Below, piece after piece: positions 8,951 to 18,151 of a DNA stretch of 64,000 nucleotides (positions within the stretch are counted from its first letter, which is position 1; each line of letters opens with the position of its first letter). Source of the DNA: Lachnospiraceae bacterium (lineage in GTDB: Bacteria > Bacillota > Clostridia > Lachnospirales > Lachnospiraceae); assembly GCA_902363555.1 (NCBI GenBank), contig CABJAM010000010.1:134269-198268 (forward strand), given 5' to 3'. The notes beneath the pieces were generated by a model. That model worked only from the letters and a program-made list of their open reading frames with translations. It did no database searches and was not told where the DNA came from. A program made the position numbers and the translations under genes.

Positions 8951-10705
8951 ATGAAAGCAATAATGATTATGTATGATTCATTGAATCGAGGGATGCTGGA
9001 ACCCTACGGCTGTGACTGGATTCCGACGCCTAATTTTACCCGACTGGCCAAGCGGGCTGTGACTTTTGACTGTAATTATGTGGGAAGCATGCCTTGCATG
9101 CCGGCGCGTCGGGAATTGCATACTGGAAGATATAATTTCCTCCACCGAAGCTGGGGGCCTATTGAGCCATTTGATGATTCTATGCCGGAAATTTTAAAAA
9201 GAAATGGTATTTATTCGCATCTGTCTACAGACCACTATCATTATTGGGAGGATGGCGGAGCTACATATCATAATAGATATTCTTCCTTTGACCTGAATAG
9301 GGGGCAGGAAGGTGATTCATGGAAGACAAATAATGCGTTATTGGATGCCGTAGCCGAAAAACGATTGCAGCAGGGGCGGACCAATTATTTCGATAAAGCC
9401 AATCGGGCGTACATAGATTGCGAGGAGAAAATGCCACAGGCAAAAACCTTCCATGCCGGGCTGGATTTCATTGAAGAGAATTATAATAAGGACAACTGGT
9501 TTTTACAGATTGAGACCTTCGATCCCCACGAACCCTTTTTTACACAGCCGCTATATAAGGAGGCGTTTAAGCACGATTATGAAGGGGAACTTGGTGACTG
9601 GCCGCCATATTATATGGTGACCGAAGGAAAAGATGCCATCCATCATATGCGTATGGAATATGCCGCATTAGTCACCATGTGCGATCATTATCTTGGACAG
9701 GTCCTTGATAAAATGGACACATATAATCTCTGGGAAGATACTTTGCTCATTGTAAACACGGATCACGGTTTTCTTTTAGGAGAGCATGGTTGGTGGGCAA
9801 AATCTATCATGCCCATATATGATGAAATTGCCAGAACGCCGTTATTTATCTATAATCCTAAGGGCATCGTTAGAGGGGAACGCCGGGATAGATTGACTCA
9901 GACCATAGATATTCCTGCAACGATTCTTGACTTCTTTGGGATGGCATTACCTGCGGACATGCAGGGAAAATCGTTGCTTCCGGTGATTAATAACAATGCA
10001 ATGGTTCATGAGTATGTACTATTTGGCAGCCATGATGCTCATTGTAATATTACTGATGGTAATTGGGTTTATATGAAAGCGCCCATAGACGGAAAGGATT
10101 TTTTTGAATATACATTGATGCCTACGCATATGCGAAATATTTTTAACGTGAATGAGTTAAAAAATATTGAGCTTGCGGAGCCGTTTTCTTTTACAAAGGG
10201 ATGTAGGACCATGAAGATAAAGGCTGTGGAGGGCATGAATAAAGCGTCTAATTTCGGATCCAAATTATTTTGCCTTGTAGATGATCCGTTTCAAGAGCGC
10301 CCATTGCAGAATCCGAAAAAGGAAGCTGAGTTGGCCAATGCTATGATGAGACTCATGGAGCTTAACGACTGCCCGGAAGAACGTTATGAAAGATTTGGTT
10401 TCAAAAAGGGCGAGACGGTTACAGCGGAAAAAATCCTTCATCTGCGCGCTGGTGAATTCAAAGACCGTATTCCGGAGGAATTTTCGGATTTTGAGTGGGA
10501 GGATGGGGCTATAAATATGTATTATACCATTATGCGATTTGTGTCAAAGGAAAAGGCTGAATACGTAATACAGAAGCTAAGATTATTTGTTGTTGATAAA
10601 AAGGCCACGGTGGAAGATATGTTTAGCCTCATACAGACCGTATTTACTACAGAGGAAATTCCCATGGTTTTTTACTTTGCTGCATTGGCCGCAAGAACTG
10701 TGTGA
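8951..10705 (+). CDS. Sulfatase (cysteine-type, formylglycine-dependent)
   Basis: ATG 8951 follows GAGAGGAAG and gives 584 residues; the upstream ATG 8915 lies inside the relic. The start MKAIMIMYDSLNRGMLEPYG contains the metal-binding Asp of the alkaline-phosphatase/sulfatase fold. Cys49 in CMPARRELHTGR fits the C-x-P-x-R motif converted to formylglycine by an anaerobic maturase, which is not in the window. TFDPHEPFF and NTDHGFLLGEHGWW supply further metal and active-site residues. With no signal peptide it would act on imported sulfated sugars, unlike many secreted gut sulfatases. The sulfated substrate is unknown, and phosphonate or phosphoester activity cannot be excluded. Confidence 0.9.
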   Translation: MKAIMIMYDSLNRGMLEPYGCDWIPTPNFTRLAKRAVTFDCNYVGSMPCMPARRELHTGRYNFLHRSWGPIEPFDDSMPEILKRNGIYSHLSTDHYHYWEDGGATYHNRYSSFDLNRGQEGDSWKTNNALLDAVAEKRLQQGRTNYFDKANRAYIDCEEKMPQAKTFHAGLDFIEENYNKDNWFLQIETFDPHEPFFTQPLYKEAFKHDYEGELGDWPPYYMVTEGKDAIHHMRMEYAALVTMCDHYLGQVLDKMDTYNLWEDTLLIVNTDHGFLLGEHGWWAKSIMPIYDEIARTPLFIYNPKGIVRGERRDRLTQTIDIPATILDFFGMALPADMQGKSLLPVINNNAMVHEYVLFGSHDAHCNITDGNWVYMKAPIDGKDFFEYTLMPTHMRNIFNVNELKNIELAEPFSFTKGCRTMKIKAVEGMNKASNFGSKLFCLVDDPFQERPLQNPKKEAELANAMMRLMELNDCPEERYERFGFKKGETVTAEKILHLRAGEFKDRIPEEFSDFEWEDGAINMYYTIMRFVSKEKAEYVIQKLRLFVVDKKATVEDMFSLIQTVFTTEEIPMVFYFAALAARTV

Positions 10706-10749
10706 AGTTGTTTTAAGCTAACAATGATTTTCTGAGAGGAGATAATTAT

Positions 10750-10806
10750 ATGGAGAAATCAGGGGGCCGGGAGAAACAAACATTCTCACCTGGCCTTCTG
10801 TGTTAA
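10750..10806 (+). other. Eighteen-residue ORF with strong ribosome site inside a hairpin region
   Basis: ATG 10750 has GAGAGGAG 9 bp upstream and encodes MEKSGGREKQTFSPGLLC then TAA. It lies within the structured region after the sulfatase gene. It could be a leader peptide or the leftover start of a deleted gene. No relative is recognised, so it is not called as a gene. Confidence 0.3.
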
Positions 10807-10849
10807 GGATGGAATTTGTTCCGATCCTTAGACAATCCCTGATTTTTGT
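10756..10849 (+). terminator. Nested inverted repeats between convergent genes
   Basis: AAATCAGGG (10756) and CCCTGATTT (10837) form an outer stem ending in a T-run. Inside are an imperfect stem (GGCCGGGAGAA with TTCTCACCTGGCC) and AAGGAT/ATCCTT. The region separates the sulfatase (+) from the histidine kinase (-) and probably terminates plus-strand transcription. Confidence 0.55.
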
Positions 10850-10882
10850 GCTAGAATAAATACAATACGGTTCATTTATTGG

Positions 10883-12571
10883 TCAGATATCTGAAAGTAG
10901 TTCATCTTCGGCGAATGTAGCTGGGAGAATTATTTCAGCTACGGCACCACTATCATTATAGAAATGGTAACTTGTTTCTGAGCCAAACAAAATTTTTATA
11001 CGTTGAATTGTATTTCGTATGCCTGTATGCATTCCATCTTTCTTTATGATTTTTGCACCGCAATTAAGTTTATCCAGTAAATCATCTGTATAGCCTTCGC
11101 CATTGTCGGAAATAACGAATCTGGCATAAGGAAAATAGTTTTTTTCAAAGGCCGTGATTTTAATATTAATATGCAGTTGCTTGCGGAAGGAAAGAGCATA
11201 CTTTATAGAGTTTTCCACAAACGTTTGGAGCATGACGGGAGGAACCTGCATATCGCTGATTAAAGGTTCAATCTCAATATTATAGGAAAACTGATTTGTA
11301 TAGCGAATCGACTGGATACTTAAATAAGCTTTTATATGATCAATTTCTTCATTTAGAGGAACAAGATCTTTGTCAACTTTGACCATGTAACGGAAATAAT
11401 CAATAGAGAATTGGATAAGGCGGTTGGCCAAGGTAAGCTGCGATGTCTCAATGAGATTATAAACCATATTCAGAGAATTGATAAGAAAGTGGGGTTTAAT
11501 CTGCATTTGAAGATTATAAAGCTGGAACTTCTGGACCTTAATCTGTTCTTCATAAATACCAATTTTAAGCTTCTGTATATCGTCGACCATTTGGTTAAAT
11601 GTCCGATTGACAAGCTCGATCTCTGCAGAGTTACGTGATTTTTGAATGCGGTATTCCAGATTTCCGGCCTGGATTTCTTTCATGGCATTAGACAGATTCA
11701 GCAGCGGTTTTGAGACAATGTCGCGAATACAAAGCATAAGTATACAAAAGAGCACAATAATAATAATAGAGATGAGCAGTGTATATTTTTGCATAAATGG
11801 CAGGGTTCTTAGGATTTCGCTTTGTGGAAATACTTCGGTAAGCAGAATATCAGCCGAAGAAAGCTGTACAGATATGCACTGATAGCTTGAAGTCAGGGTC
11901 TGTGTAAAGTCATCCATATTTTCAGCAGCCACAAATTGAAGCTGGCTTCCTGAGATATCATCTGTGCTTAAATGAGACAGCAGGGATGATATTGTAACAT
12001 AGGCGCCTGCCCATATATTGCTGCCATTATCGGCCATAACAAATAGGTATTCCGTATTGTCTATTTTGCAAAGTTGCCAATGGGCGTGGGGATAACCGGA
12101 GTCTATCCGAGATTGTATAAAGGTTTCCAAATTATCATTCGGAGTGGATGGATGTTGCCAATTGGTTGAGCTGATAAATGTGGTTTGATCAGTGCGGTCA
12201 GAAATACGGAGGAAAAAACCATCGATATAGTTATTTATAAGAATCTTTTCGGACATTTCTGAGGAAAGGCGCCGCTTAGCATATTGAGGATCATTCTTAT
12301 TACGTTTTAAGGCAATGACCTGAGGATCTGTTTCATATGTAACCATGTTTATGACAAAAGAAAGGGCTGTATTTAACTGATTATCAATTTGGTCGACATA
12401 GGAATGAAGCATATTCGTTCTCGTACTGTTAACCTGATCTAATAGAACAGATCGGGCCTGGTTATTGTTGTAGATTGCCAGGCAGACGATGGGAACTACT
12501 GTCATTAGTATGAGAAAAATCAATTTCATAGAGATAGAATTTAATGATAGTCTCAGGTACTTTTTTTTCAT
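10883..12571 (-). CDS. YesM-like sensor histidine kinase
   Basis: The protein has 562 residues. A membrane segment at about 15-35, an extracellular sensor of some 230 residues (Cache-like), and a second membrane segment at about 264-286 are followed by a HAMP region (SKPLLNLSNAMKEIQAGN). The phosphoacceptor is His361 in QIKPHFLINSLN, and the ATPase domain has Asn454 in FVENSIKY and ISDNGEGY at 487. This is the His_kinase (PF06580) type used in YesM/YesN systems that sense extracellular sugars. The start is ATG 12571 with AAGGAG upstream. It is divergent from the response regulator at 12687 and has a consensus promoter. Its paralogue is at 44722. Confidence 0.93.
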   Translation of the reverse strand: MKKKYLRLSLNSISMKLIFLILMTVVPIVCLAIYNNNQARSVLLDQVNSTRTNMLHSYVDQIDNQLNTALSFVINMVTYETDPQVIALKRNKNDPQYAKRRLSSEMSEKILINNYIDGFFLRISDRTDQTTFISSTNWQHPSTPNDNLETFIQSRIDSGYPHAHWQLCKIDNTEYLFVMADNGSNIWAGAYVTISSLLSHLSTDDISGSQLQFVAAENMDDFTQTLTSSYQCISVQLSSADILLTEVFPQSEILRTLPFMQKYTLLISIIIIVLFCILMLCIRDIVSKPLLNLSNAMKEIQAGNLEYRIQKSRNSAEIELVNRTFNQMVDDIQKLKIGIYEEQIKVQKFQLYNLQMQIKPHFLINSLNMVYNLIETSQLTLANRLIQFSIDYFRYMVKVDKDLVPLNEEIDHIKAYLSIQSIRYTNQFSYNIEIEPLISDMQVPPVMLQTFVENSIKYALSFRKQLHINIKITAFEKNYFPYARFVISDNGEGYTDDLLDKLNCGAKIIKKDGMHTGIRNTIQRIKILFGSETSYHFYNDSGAVAEIILPATFAEDELLSDI

Positions 12572-12601
12572 AAATGATCTCCTTTGTGATTAATTATTAA
12601 C

Positions 12602-12630
12602 ATTATAGACATGGGATTTTATTTTGTCAA
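12602..12630 (-). promoter_or_regulatory. Consensus sigma-A promoter for the YesM-like kinase
   Basis: On the minus strand TTGACA (12630-12625), a 17-base spacer and TATAAT (12607-12602) match the housekeeping consensus exactly. Transcription would start about 30 bases before the kinase ATG. The same perfect promoter precedes the paralogous kinase at 46407. Confidence 0.85.
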
Positions 12631-12686
12631 CTAAACAACTGGTGTTAATGTTTCATTCTTTTTTGTGTTGGAAATGGGGGAGAAAA

Positions 12687-14270
12687 ATGAATTTGTTAAT
12701 TGTTGATGATGAAGAAAGCGCAATTCTTGCTGTACAGCAGGGGGTATGCTGGCAGCATCTTGATTTTACTATGGTTTACACGGCGTCAAATATGGCTGAG
12801 GCCATTGAAATTATTAATGAACAGAAAATCAGTGTGCTTCTGTGTGATATTGAAATGCCTATGGGTACAGGATTGGATCTGGTGGAGTGGATTAATGAGC
12901 ACAGACCGGAACTTTGCTGTATTTTTATGACTTGTCATGCTGATTTTTCTTTTGCTCAGCAGGCAGTCCGTCTTGGTAGTTTCGATTATATTTTAAAACC
13001 GTTGGACTTCGAGAACCTTGAACGGGTATTAAAAAATGCAGCTCGTAAGGTTAATGAGGAGACTCATCTCAAAAGAGCCGGTGATTATTGGGAAAAAGGC
13101 CATAAGGCGGCTGAAAAGCAGTTTTGGCGGGAACTGTTCAACGGAGACATTGAAACAAATGAGGAGAGTATTTCTAATTATATTGGACGAAATCAGCTGG
13201 AAATCCCAATGAATGGACAGTTTGTACCAATTCTTATAAGTCCCAGAATGATAAATGAGGATATGTCATTGGAGGATAAATCTCTTTTTAGTTTTGCCCT
13301 GCGCAACATTACGGAGGAAGTATTTCGAATGAATGTCGCGATTCACGAGTTGGAGGCATTATCTGAAGATCGGATCCTCATAATGCTCAGAGTGAGGCCG
13401 GGAGTTACAGATACAATTCTGTATGATCAGATAGGACAACATTGTCGGACTTTGGCGGATGCGGCCCTGCGTTATCTTAAGATAAAGGTATGCTGTTACG
13501 TGGGTAATAAAGTATCTATTAGCGATATTCCAGGGCAGATTGAGCAGCTCTACCAGCTGGACTTCAATAATGTGGTTGCGCATCAAATTATTATTTTCCA
13601 GCATACTATGGGAGATTTCCTAAAGAATTTTGAATACTCCAGATATATAACAGAGCGCTATGAGAGATATCATGGAAGTTATGCGGCTGTGGTAGAGGAA
13701 ATAGGGTATACGCTGGAACGGGATTTCGGGCTGATTGTAGTTAATAAAGCTTTTATGAATCAGTTCTTTAAAGGCTTTTACTATATGCTTTCGGATTTTT
13801 CAGAGAAGCATAAGGTCTTTTTACGAGATTTAGTGGCAGCAAAGGAAAACAGAGAGCTTCTCCTGAAAGCAGAGAACTCCTTGGACGGACTTGTAGAATG
13901 GGTCAAATATATTGCAGGTATACTTAACAGTTGGGAGAATAATCACACGAACCGTAAGACGCCTGTGGCTCTGGTAAAGGATTATATTAAAGAACATATA
14001 TCGGAAGAGCTTTCTGTGGACACACTGGCCGGATATGTTCATCTTAATTCCGATTATCTTAACCGTGTTTTTAAAAAGGAAACTGGGATTCCCATAAGCA
14101 AATATATGGTTACACAAAAGATGGAACAGGCCAAATGGCTGTTGCGTCACACCGATATGCCTATCAGTGAAGTAGCTGCTGCCTTAGGTTACTTCAATTA
14201 TTCAAGCTTTAATCGTAATTTTAGTAAAATTGTAGGGCGTTCTCCTCAGGAATATAAATTTGATAAATAA
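12687..14270 (+). CDS. YesN-like response regulator with AraC-type DNA-binding domain
   Basis: ATG 12687 has GGGGGAG 5 bp upstream and yields 527 residues; the longer frame from 12624 lacks a ribosome site. The receiver domain has Asp7/Asp8 and phosphoacceptor Asp54 in LLCDIEMPMG, then CIFMTCHADF and ILKPLDF. A long middle region of unknown fold precedes two helix-turn-helix motifs at the C-terminus (SVDTLAGYVHLNSDYLNRVF and ISEVAAALGYFNYSSFNRNF). It is the partner of the divergent kinase at 10883. It probably activates the importer operon starting at 14522 through the paired GTCGGA boxes 130 bp downstream of its own stop. Confidence 0.93.
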   Translation: MNLLIVDDEESAILAVQQGVCWQHLDFTMVYTASNMAEAIEIINEQKISVLLCDIEMPMGTGLDLVEWINEHRPELCCIFMTCHADFSFAQQAVRLGSFDYILKPLDFENLERVLKNAARKVNEETHLKRAGDYWEKGHKAAEKQFWRELFNGDIETNEESISNYIGRNQLEIPMNGQFVPILISPRMINEDMSLEDKSLFSFALRNITEEVFRMNVAIHELEALSEDRILIMLRVRPGVTDTILYDQIGQHCRTLADAALRYLKIKVCCYVGNKVSISDIPGQIEQLYQLDFNNVVAHQIIIFQHTMGDFLKNFEYSRYITERYERYHGSYAAVVEEIGYTLERDFGLIVVNKAFMNQFFKGFYYMLSDFSEKHKVFLRDLVAAKENRELLLKAENSLDGLVEWVKYIAGILNSWENNHTNRKTPVALVKDYIKEHISEELSVDTLAGYVHLNSDYLNRVFKKETGIPISKYMVTQKMEQAKWLLRHTDMPISEVAAALGYFNYSSFNRNFSKIVGRSPQEYKFDK

Positions 14271-14328
14271 ACATTTTTTTATACAGTTTTAAGATGTTTT
14301 AATGAGAAAGATTGTAAGTTTGAAGCAA

Positions 14329-14372
14329 GCGGCAGTACCCCATTATAGATGGATGGTATCTGCCGTTTTTAT
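14329..14372 (+). terminator. Intrinsic terminator after the response regulator
   Basis: CGGCAGTACC pairs with GGTATCTGCCG (one bulge) and is followed by TTTTTATT. It separates regulator transcription from the activated promoter at 14403. Confidence 0.8.
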
Positions 14373-14402
14373 TGCTTCCAACGACAATAAAAATTGTTAA
14401 AA

Positions 14403-14465
14403 GTCGGAAAGTGCAATGAACAGGTCGGATAATGGCTCACACAATTTTCATAAATTTATTATAAT
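14403..14465 (+). promoter_or_regulatory. Promoter with paired GTCGGA boxes upstream of importer operon
   Basis: GTCGGAAAGTG begins at 14403 and GTCGGATAATG at 14424, again 21 bp apart. TATAAT is at 14460-14465, 57 bp after the first box. No -35 hexamer is recognisable, as expected for an activator-dependent promoter. Confidence 0.75.
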
Positions 14466-14521
14466 AAAAACATCAAATCGCCATTAAATGTGGCCTTTTT
14501 AAAAAAAGGAGGAGTATATCA

Positions 14522-16123
14522 ATGAAAAAGATCGTGAGTCTTTTACTGTGTGTTGTTATGGTTATGGGTCTGGTGGCTTGTGGGAACGGAAATAGTTCGT
14601 CAACCACAACAGCAGGAAAAGAAACAGAGAAAAAGAGTGCTGAGACAAGTACGATTGCAGAAGGCATGAGTGATGACGGTGGAACTGTTGGAACAAATAC
14701 AGATGATTCCGGGGCGACGGCTTCCGCCATCGATTTTGATGAGGAACCCTATACACTGAATGTCTGCTATGCGGTAACAGGACAGGCACAGCCTGACTTA
14801 GCCATGGTTGAAGAAAAACTTAATGAAATTACCTTAAAAGAGATTAATGCAAAGGTGAAGCTTGAGGCAGTGAGCCTGTTCAGTATGGCAAATGTCTATG
14901 CACTCAAAGCTTCAGGTCAGGAGAAAAATGACCTGATGTTATTATTCCCCGGATCACAGTATCTGACAAGTTTTGCCAACAGCAATTTGATCATGCCTGT
15001 GGAGGAATATGTGGATCAGTGGGGAACTTCTTTAAAAGAAGGGCTGGGAGATATAATGTTGGCCGGGCAGTATAAAGGACATCAGTACGCTATACCGCAA
15101 AATCAGGAAACGAGGAAAAGTGCATGGGGTGTTAAACTGGCCAATGATTTGTGTGAGAAATATAATATAAATCCAGAAGAAATTAAAACACTTGATGATT
15201 TGGAAGCTGTTTTTGCAATTATAAAAGAAAATGAACCGAATATTACAGTATTAATGCCTGAAACAACAGGACAAGGTATTGCTGGAAGTTTAATTGATTA
15301 TTTTGATACATGCGGTACTGGTGGCGGCATTTTACAAGTACAAGAAAATGGTGATTTGAAAATTGTCAATCAGCTGGATGACCCTGAGTATGTAAAAATG
15401 TGCGAGAGGGTACATGAATGGTATGAAAAAGGATATATATCAAAGGATGTATTGACGAGTCAGGAGGACGGTAATCAATCACTTCAGTCAGGCAAGTGTT
15501 TTGCATTGGCGGCATCATCAATCGGAGGACCAATGGGTGATAAATACAGTACATGGGTAGTTCTCAATGAGAAAAAACCATTGCTGACAACTACGGATGA
15601 GCAACTGCTATTATGGACTGTGGCTTCCAGCTGCCAGCGCCCGGAAAAAGCAGTACAGTTTATAAATTTATGCTTTGAAAGTTCTGAAATTTCAAACCTA
15701 ATGCGTTTTGGTGTGGAAAATGTCCATTATACAGTTCTTGAAAATGGTTCTGTTAATACGGATAATAATGCAGGATGGCAAAATTGGTGGGGGATGTTTG
15801 GCGATTTTAATAAACGATATATTTCAGAGAGTGACCTTTCTGTTGCTGGAATGGATAATGTAGACGACTATAAGAAGATGGTTGCTGATTGGGAAATTGA
15901 GGTATCCCCTGCCTATGGATTCAACTTTAATCCGGAAAATGTAAAGACTCAGATTGCAGCGTGTGATGCTGTCAATAACGAATACATGCTTACCGTTCTT
16001 AATGGTACGGTAGACCCGGCAACTGAAATTGAAAAATGGGCTAAAAAATTAGATGAAGCCGGTCTGGGTGATGTTATTGCTGAAAAACAGGAACAGCTGG
16101 ACGAATGGCTTGCAGCTAAATAA
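14522..16123 (+). CDS. Sugar ABC transporter substrate-binding lipoprotein
   Basis: This 533-residue lipoprotein starts at ATG 14522 after AAGGAGGAG. The signal peptide ends in VMGLVACGN with the lipidated Cys at residue 20, followed by a Ser/Thr/Glu-rich tether of about 50 residues. The core (EEPYTLNVCYAV, PDLAMVEEKLNEITLKE, DTCGTGGGI) and C-terminal DUF3502-like region match its paralogues at 4562 and 48223. It binds oligosaccharide outside the membrane for the permeases at 16254 and 17234. The operon continues into YesL-like, GH2 and GH43 genes, so the cargo is probably the substrate of those enzymes. Confidence 0.94.
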   Translation: MKKIVSLLLCVVMVMGLVACGNGNSSSTTTAGKETEKKSAETSTIAEGMSDDGGTVGTNTDDSGATASAIDFDEEPYTLNVCYAVTGQAQPDLAMVEEKLNEITLKEINAKVKLEAVSLFSMANVYALKASGQEKNDLMLLFPGSQYLTSFANSNLIMPVEEYVDQWGTSLKEGLGDIMLAGQYKGHQYAIPQNQETRKSAWGVKLANDLCEKYNINPEEIKTLDDLEAVFAIIKENEPNITVLMPETTGQGIAGSLIDYFDTCGTGGGILQVQENGDLKIVNQLDDPEYVKMCERVHEWYEKGYISKDVLTSQEDGNQSLQSGKCFALAASSIGGPMGDKYSTWVVLNEKKPLLTTTDEQLLLWTVASSCQRPEKAVQFINLCFESSEISNLMRFGVENVHYTVLENGSVNTDNNAGWQNWWGMFGDFNKRYISESDLSVAGMDNVDDYKKMVADWEIEVSPAYGFNFNPENVKTQIAACDAVNNEYMLTVLNGTVDPATEIEKWAKKLDEAGLGDVIAEKQEQLDEWLAAK

Positions 16124-16154
16124 CAGTCAGTAATAATATGATTTGTAAAAATGT

Positions 16155-16187
16155 CGGCGGCAAGTCAGGATTATCTGCTTGCCGCCG
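16155..16187 (+). terminator. Strong hairpin between binding-protein and permease genes
   Basis: CGGCGGCAAG and CTTGCCGCCG form a perfect 10-bp GC-rich stem. There is no T-run, so this may protect the upstream mRNA end after processing as much as terminate. Its position matches the hairpins at 353 and 49843. Confidence 0.6.
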
Positions 16188-16253
16188 CTGGTTTAAGACT
16201 ATGAGTGCAACACTTATGGTTAATTCTTTAAATAAGAACTAGGAGGTAAAATA

Positions 16254-17219
16254 GTGGAAAAACATCAATCAAAGCAGGAACAGGCCCAATCTGCAATCGC
16301 AATACCCCGGCAGAAACGGAAATGGAAAAAGTATATTCCGCTGTATATGATGGCGTTGCCGGCCCTGGCCTATCTTTTTATAAATAATTATATGCCTCTG
16401 TATGGAATGCAGCTGGCTTTTAGGGAACTGGATTACAGTAAAGGGATTTTTAGCGGAAAATTTGTAGGCCTAAAGAATTTTAAATTTCTTTTTTCAACAG
16501 ATGATGCATGGGTGATGACGAGGAATACAGTTTTATATAATCTGCTGTTTATTGTTGCTGGTCTGGTGTTTGGTCTTACAATAGCTATTCTTTTCAACGA
16601 GATTCGGTGTAAGCTGGCTTCCAAATTTTATCAGTCCGCATTATTAATTCCCTATTTTATGAGTATGGTTATAGTCAGTTATCTGGGGTTTGCATTTCTT
16701 AGCAGCGAAACTGGATTTATCAACAATACTTTGTTGAAATTTTTTGGAGCTGACCCTGTTGCGTGGTATTCGGAACCGAAGTTCTGGCCTTTTATATTAC
16801 TGTTTATCAATATATGGAAGGGGATGGGGTATAGCCTTTTGATGTATACAGCACGGCTTCTGGCTATTGATTCAACTTATTATGAGGCTGCTACTGTGGA
16901 CGGCGCTTCAAAATGGCAGAAAATCCGTTTTATAACCCTGCCATTGCTAAAACCTGTGATAATTATGATGACAACGTTATCTATCGGGCGTATGTTCTAT
17001 TCCGACTTTGGGCTGTTTTACCAGATACCTATGAATTCGCCAACCTTATATTCCGTAACAAATACCATTGATGTATTCTCATTTAGGGCTTTAATGAAGC
17101 TGGGAGATATAACTATGTCATCGGCTACGGGCGTTTATCAGTCAGTTGTTGGCTTTGTGCTGATTTTAATTGCTAATTTTATTATCCGTAAATTTAGTAG
17201 GGATAATGCATTATTTTAA
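16254..17219 (+). CDS. Sugar ABC transporter permease, LplB family
   Basis: This 321-residue permease starts at GTG 16254, with AGGAGG 7 bp upstream. A basic N-terminus leads into the first membrane span (IPLYMMALPALAYLF, about residues 29-44). The coupling loop reads EAATVDGASKWQKIRFITLP. It is very similar throughout to the permease at 49909 and less so to the one at 417. It forms the channel with the gene product at 17234, which starts 14 bp downstream. Confidence 0.94.
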   Translation: MEKHQSKQEQAQSAIAIPRQKRKWKKYIPLYMMALPALAYLFINNYMPLYGMQLAFRELDYSKGIFSGKFVGLKNFKFLFSTDDAWVMTRNTVLYNLLFIVAGLVFGLTIAILFNEIRCKLASKFYQSALLIPYFMSMVIVSYLGFAFLSSETGFINNTLLKFFGADPVAWYSEPKFWPFILLFINIWKGMGYSLLMYTARLLAIDSTYYEAATVDGASKWQKIRFITLPLLKPVIIMMTTLSIGRMFYSDFGLFYQIPMNSPTLYSVTNTIDVFSFRALMKLGDITMSSATGVYQSVVGFVLILIANFIIRKFSRDNALF

Positions 17220-17233
17220 GGAGGGAGACACCT

Positions 17234-18121
17234 ATGATTACAAAAAGTGATAAGCGATGGGGGATTACAGGCCATATTGTTATGATTATTTTGGCTGTCC
17301 TTGCTCTGGCTCCCTTTATTCTGCTTGTGATTGCATCATTTACAGAAGAGAGTGCAGCCATCCGCAATGGTTATAGTTATATACCGGAGGCATGGTCACT
17401 GGATGCCTACCGCTACATATTTGACCAATGGGCAACCATTGGACGCAGCTATCTCGTAACCATCTTTGTGACGGCTGTAGGTACTACAATCAGTGTTATT
17501 ATATCAGCTATGCTGGCTTATGTAGTCAGCCGGAAAGAATTACCAGGACGTACAATTCTTCTTTTTGCCCTGACTTTTACTATGTTATTTAATGGTGGAC
17601 TTACCTCTACCTATATCACCTATACACAGATTTTCCATATAAAAAACACGATTTTAGGCCTGATGGTACCCGGCCTTTTGATGAACGCCTATAACGTTAT
17701 GATGTTTCGTAATTATTTTGAGACGACCATTCCAGGCGCTCTTATGGAGGCGGCTCAGATTGACGGCGCGAAAGAAACGACGATTTTTTTTAAGGTGGTC
17801 GTCCCTTTATCTCTGCCAATGGTGGCGACAGTGGGGCTTACAGTGGCGCTGATGTACTGGAACGATTGGACCAATGGTCTTTACTATCTGTCTACAGACA
17901 GTAAGCTCCAATCGATACAAACACTTCTCAACAATATGAATGAAAATATAAAGTTTCTGCAGCAAAACAATGTTGGCAGCACATTCTCATCCTTGGATAT
18001 GCCATCGACAACCATACGAATGGCCATTGCTGTGGTGGGCATACTTCCCATTTTGGTTCTGTATCCGTTTTTCCAGAAATGGTTTGTAAAAGGAATGATG
18101 TCCGGTGCAATTAAGGGATAG
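17234..18121 (+). CDS. Sugar ABC transporter permease, YtcP family
   Basis: The protein has 295 residues, about six membrane spans, and the coupling motif EAAQIDGAKETTIFFKVVVP. Conserved family segments include LMYWNDWTNGLYYLS and the ending KWFVKGMMSGAIKG. The start is ATG 17234 after AGGAGGGAG. Together with the permease at 16254 and binding protein at 14522 it makes a complete importer apart from the shared ATPase. Its paralogue at 50844 is nearly colinear. Confidence 0.94.
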   Translation: MITKSDKRWGITGHIVMIILAVLALAPFILLVIASFTEESAAIRNGYSYIPEAWSLDAYRYIFDQWATIGRSYLVTIFVTAVGTTISVIISAMLAYVVSRKELPGRTILLFALTFTMLFNGGLTSTYITYTQIFHIKNTILGLMVPGLLMNAYNVMMFRNYFETTIPGALMEAAQIDGAKETTIFFKVVVPLSLPMVATVGLTVALMYWNDWTNGLYYLSTDSKLQSIQTLLNNMNENIKFLQQNNVGSTFSSLDMPSTTIRMAIAVVGILPILVLYPFFQKWFVKGMMSGAIKG

Positions 18122-18151
18122 TCATAGGGAATGACCGGGAAGGAGCCGAAA

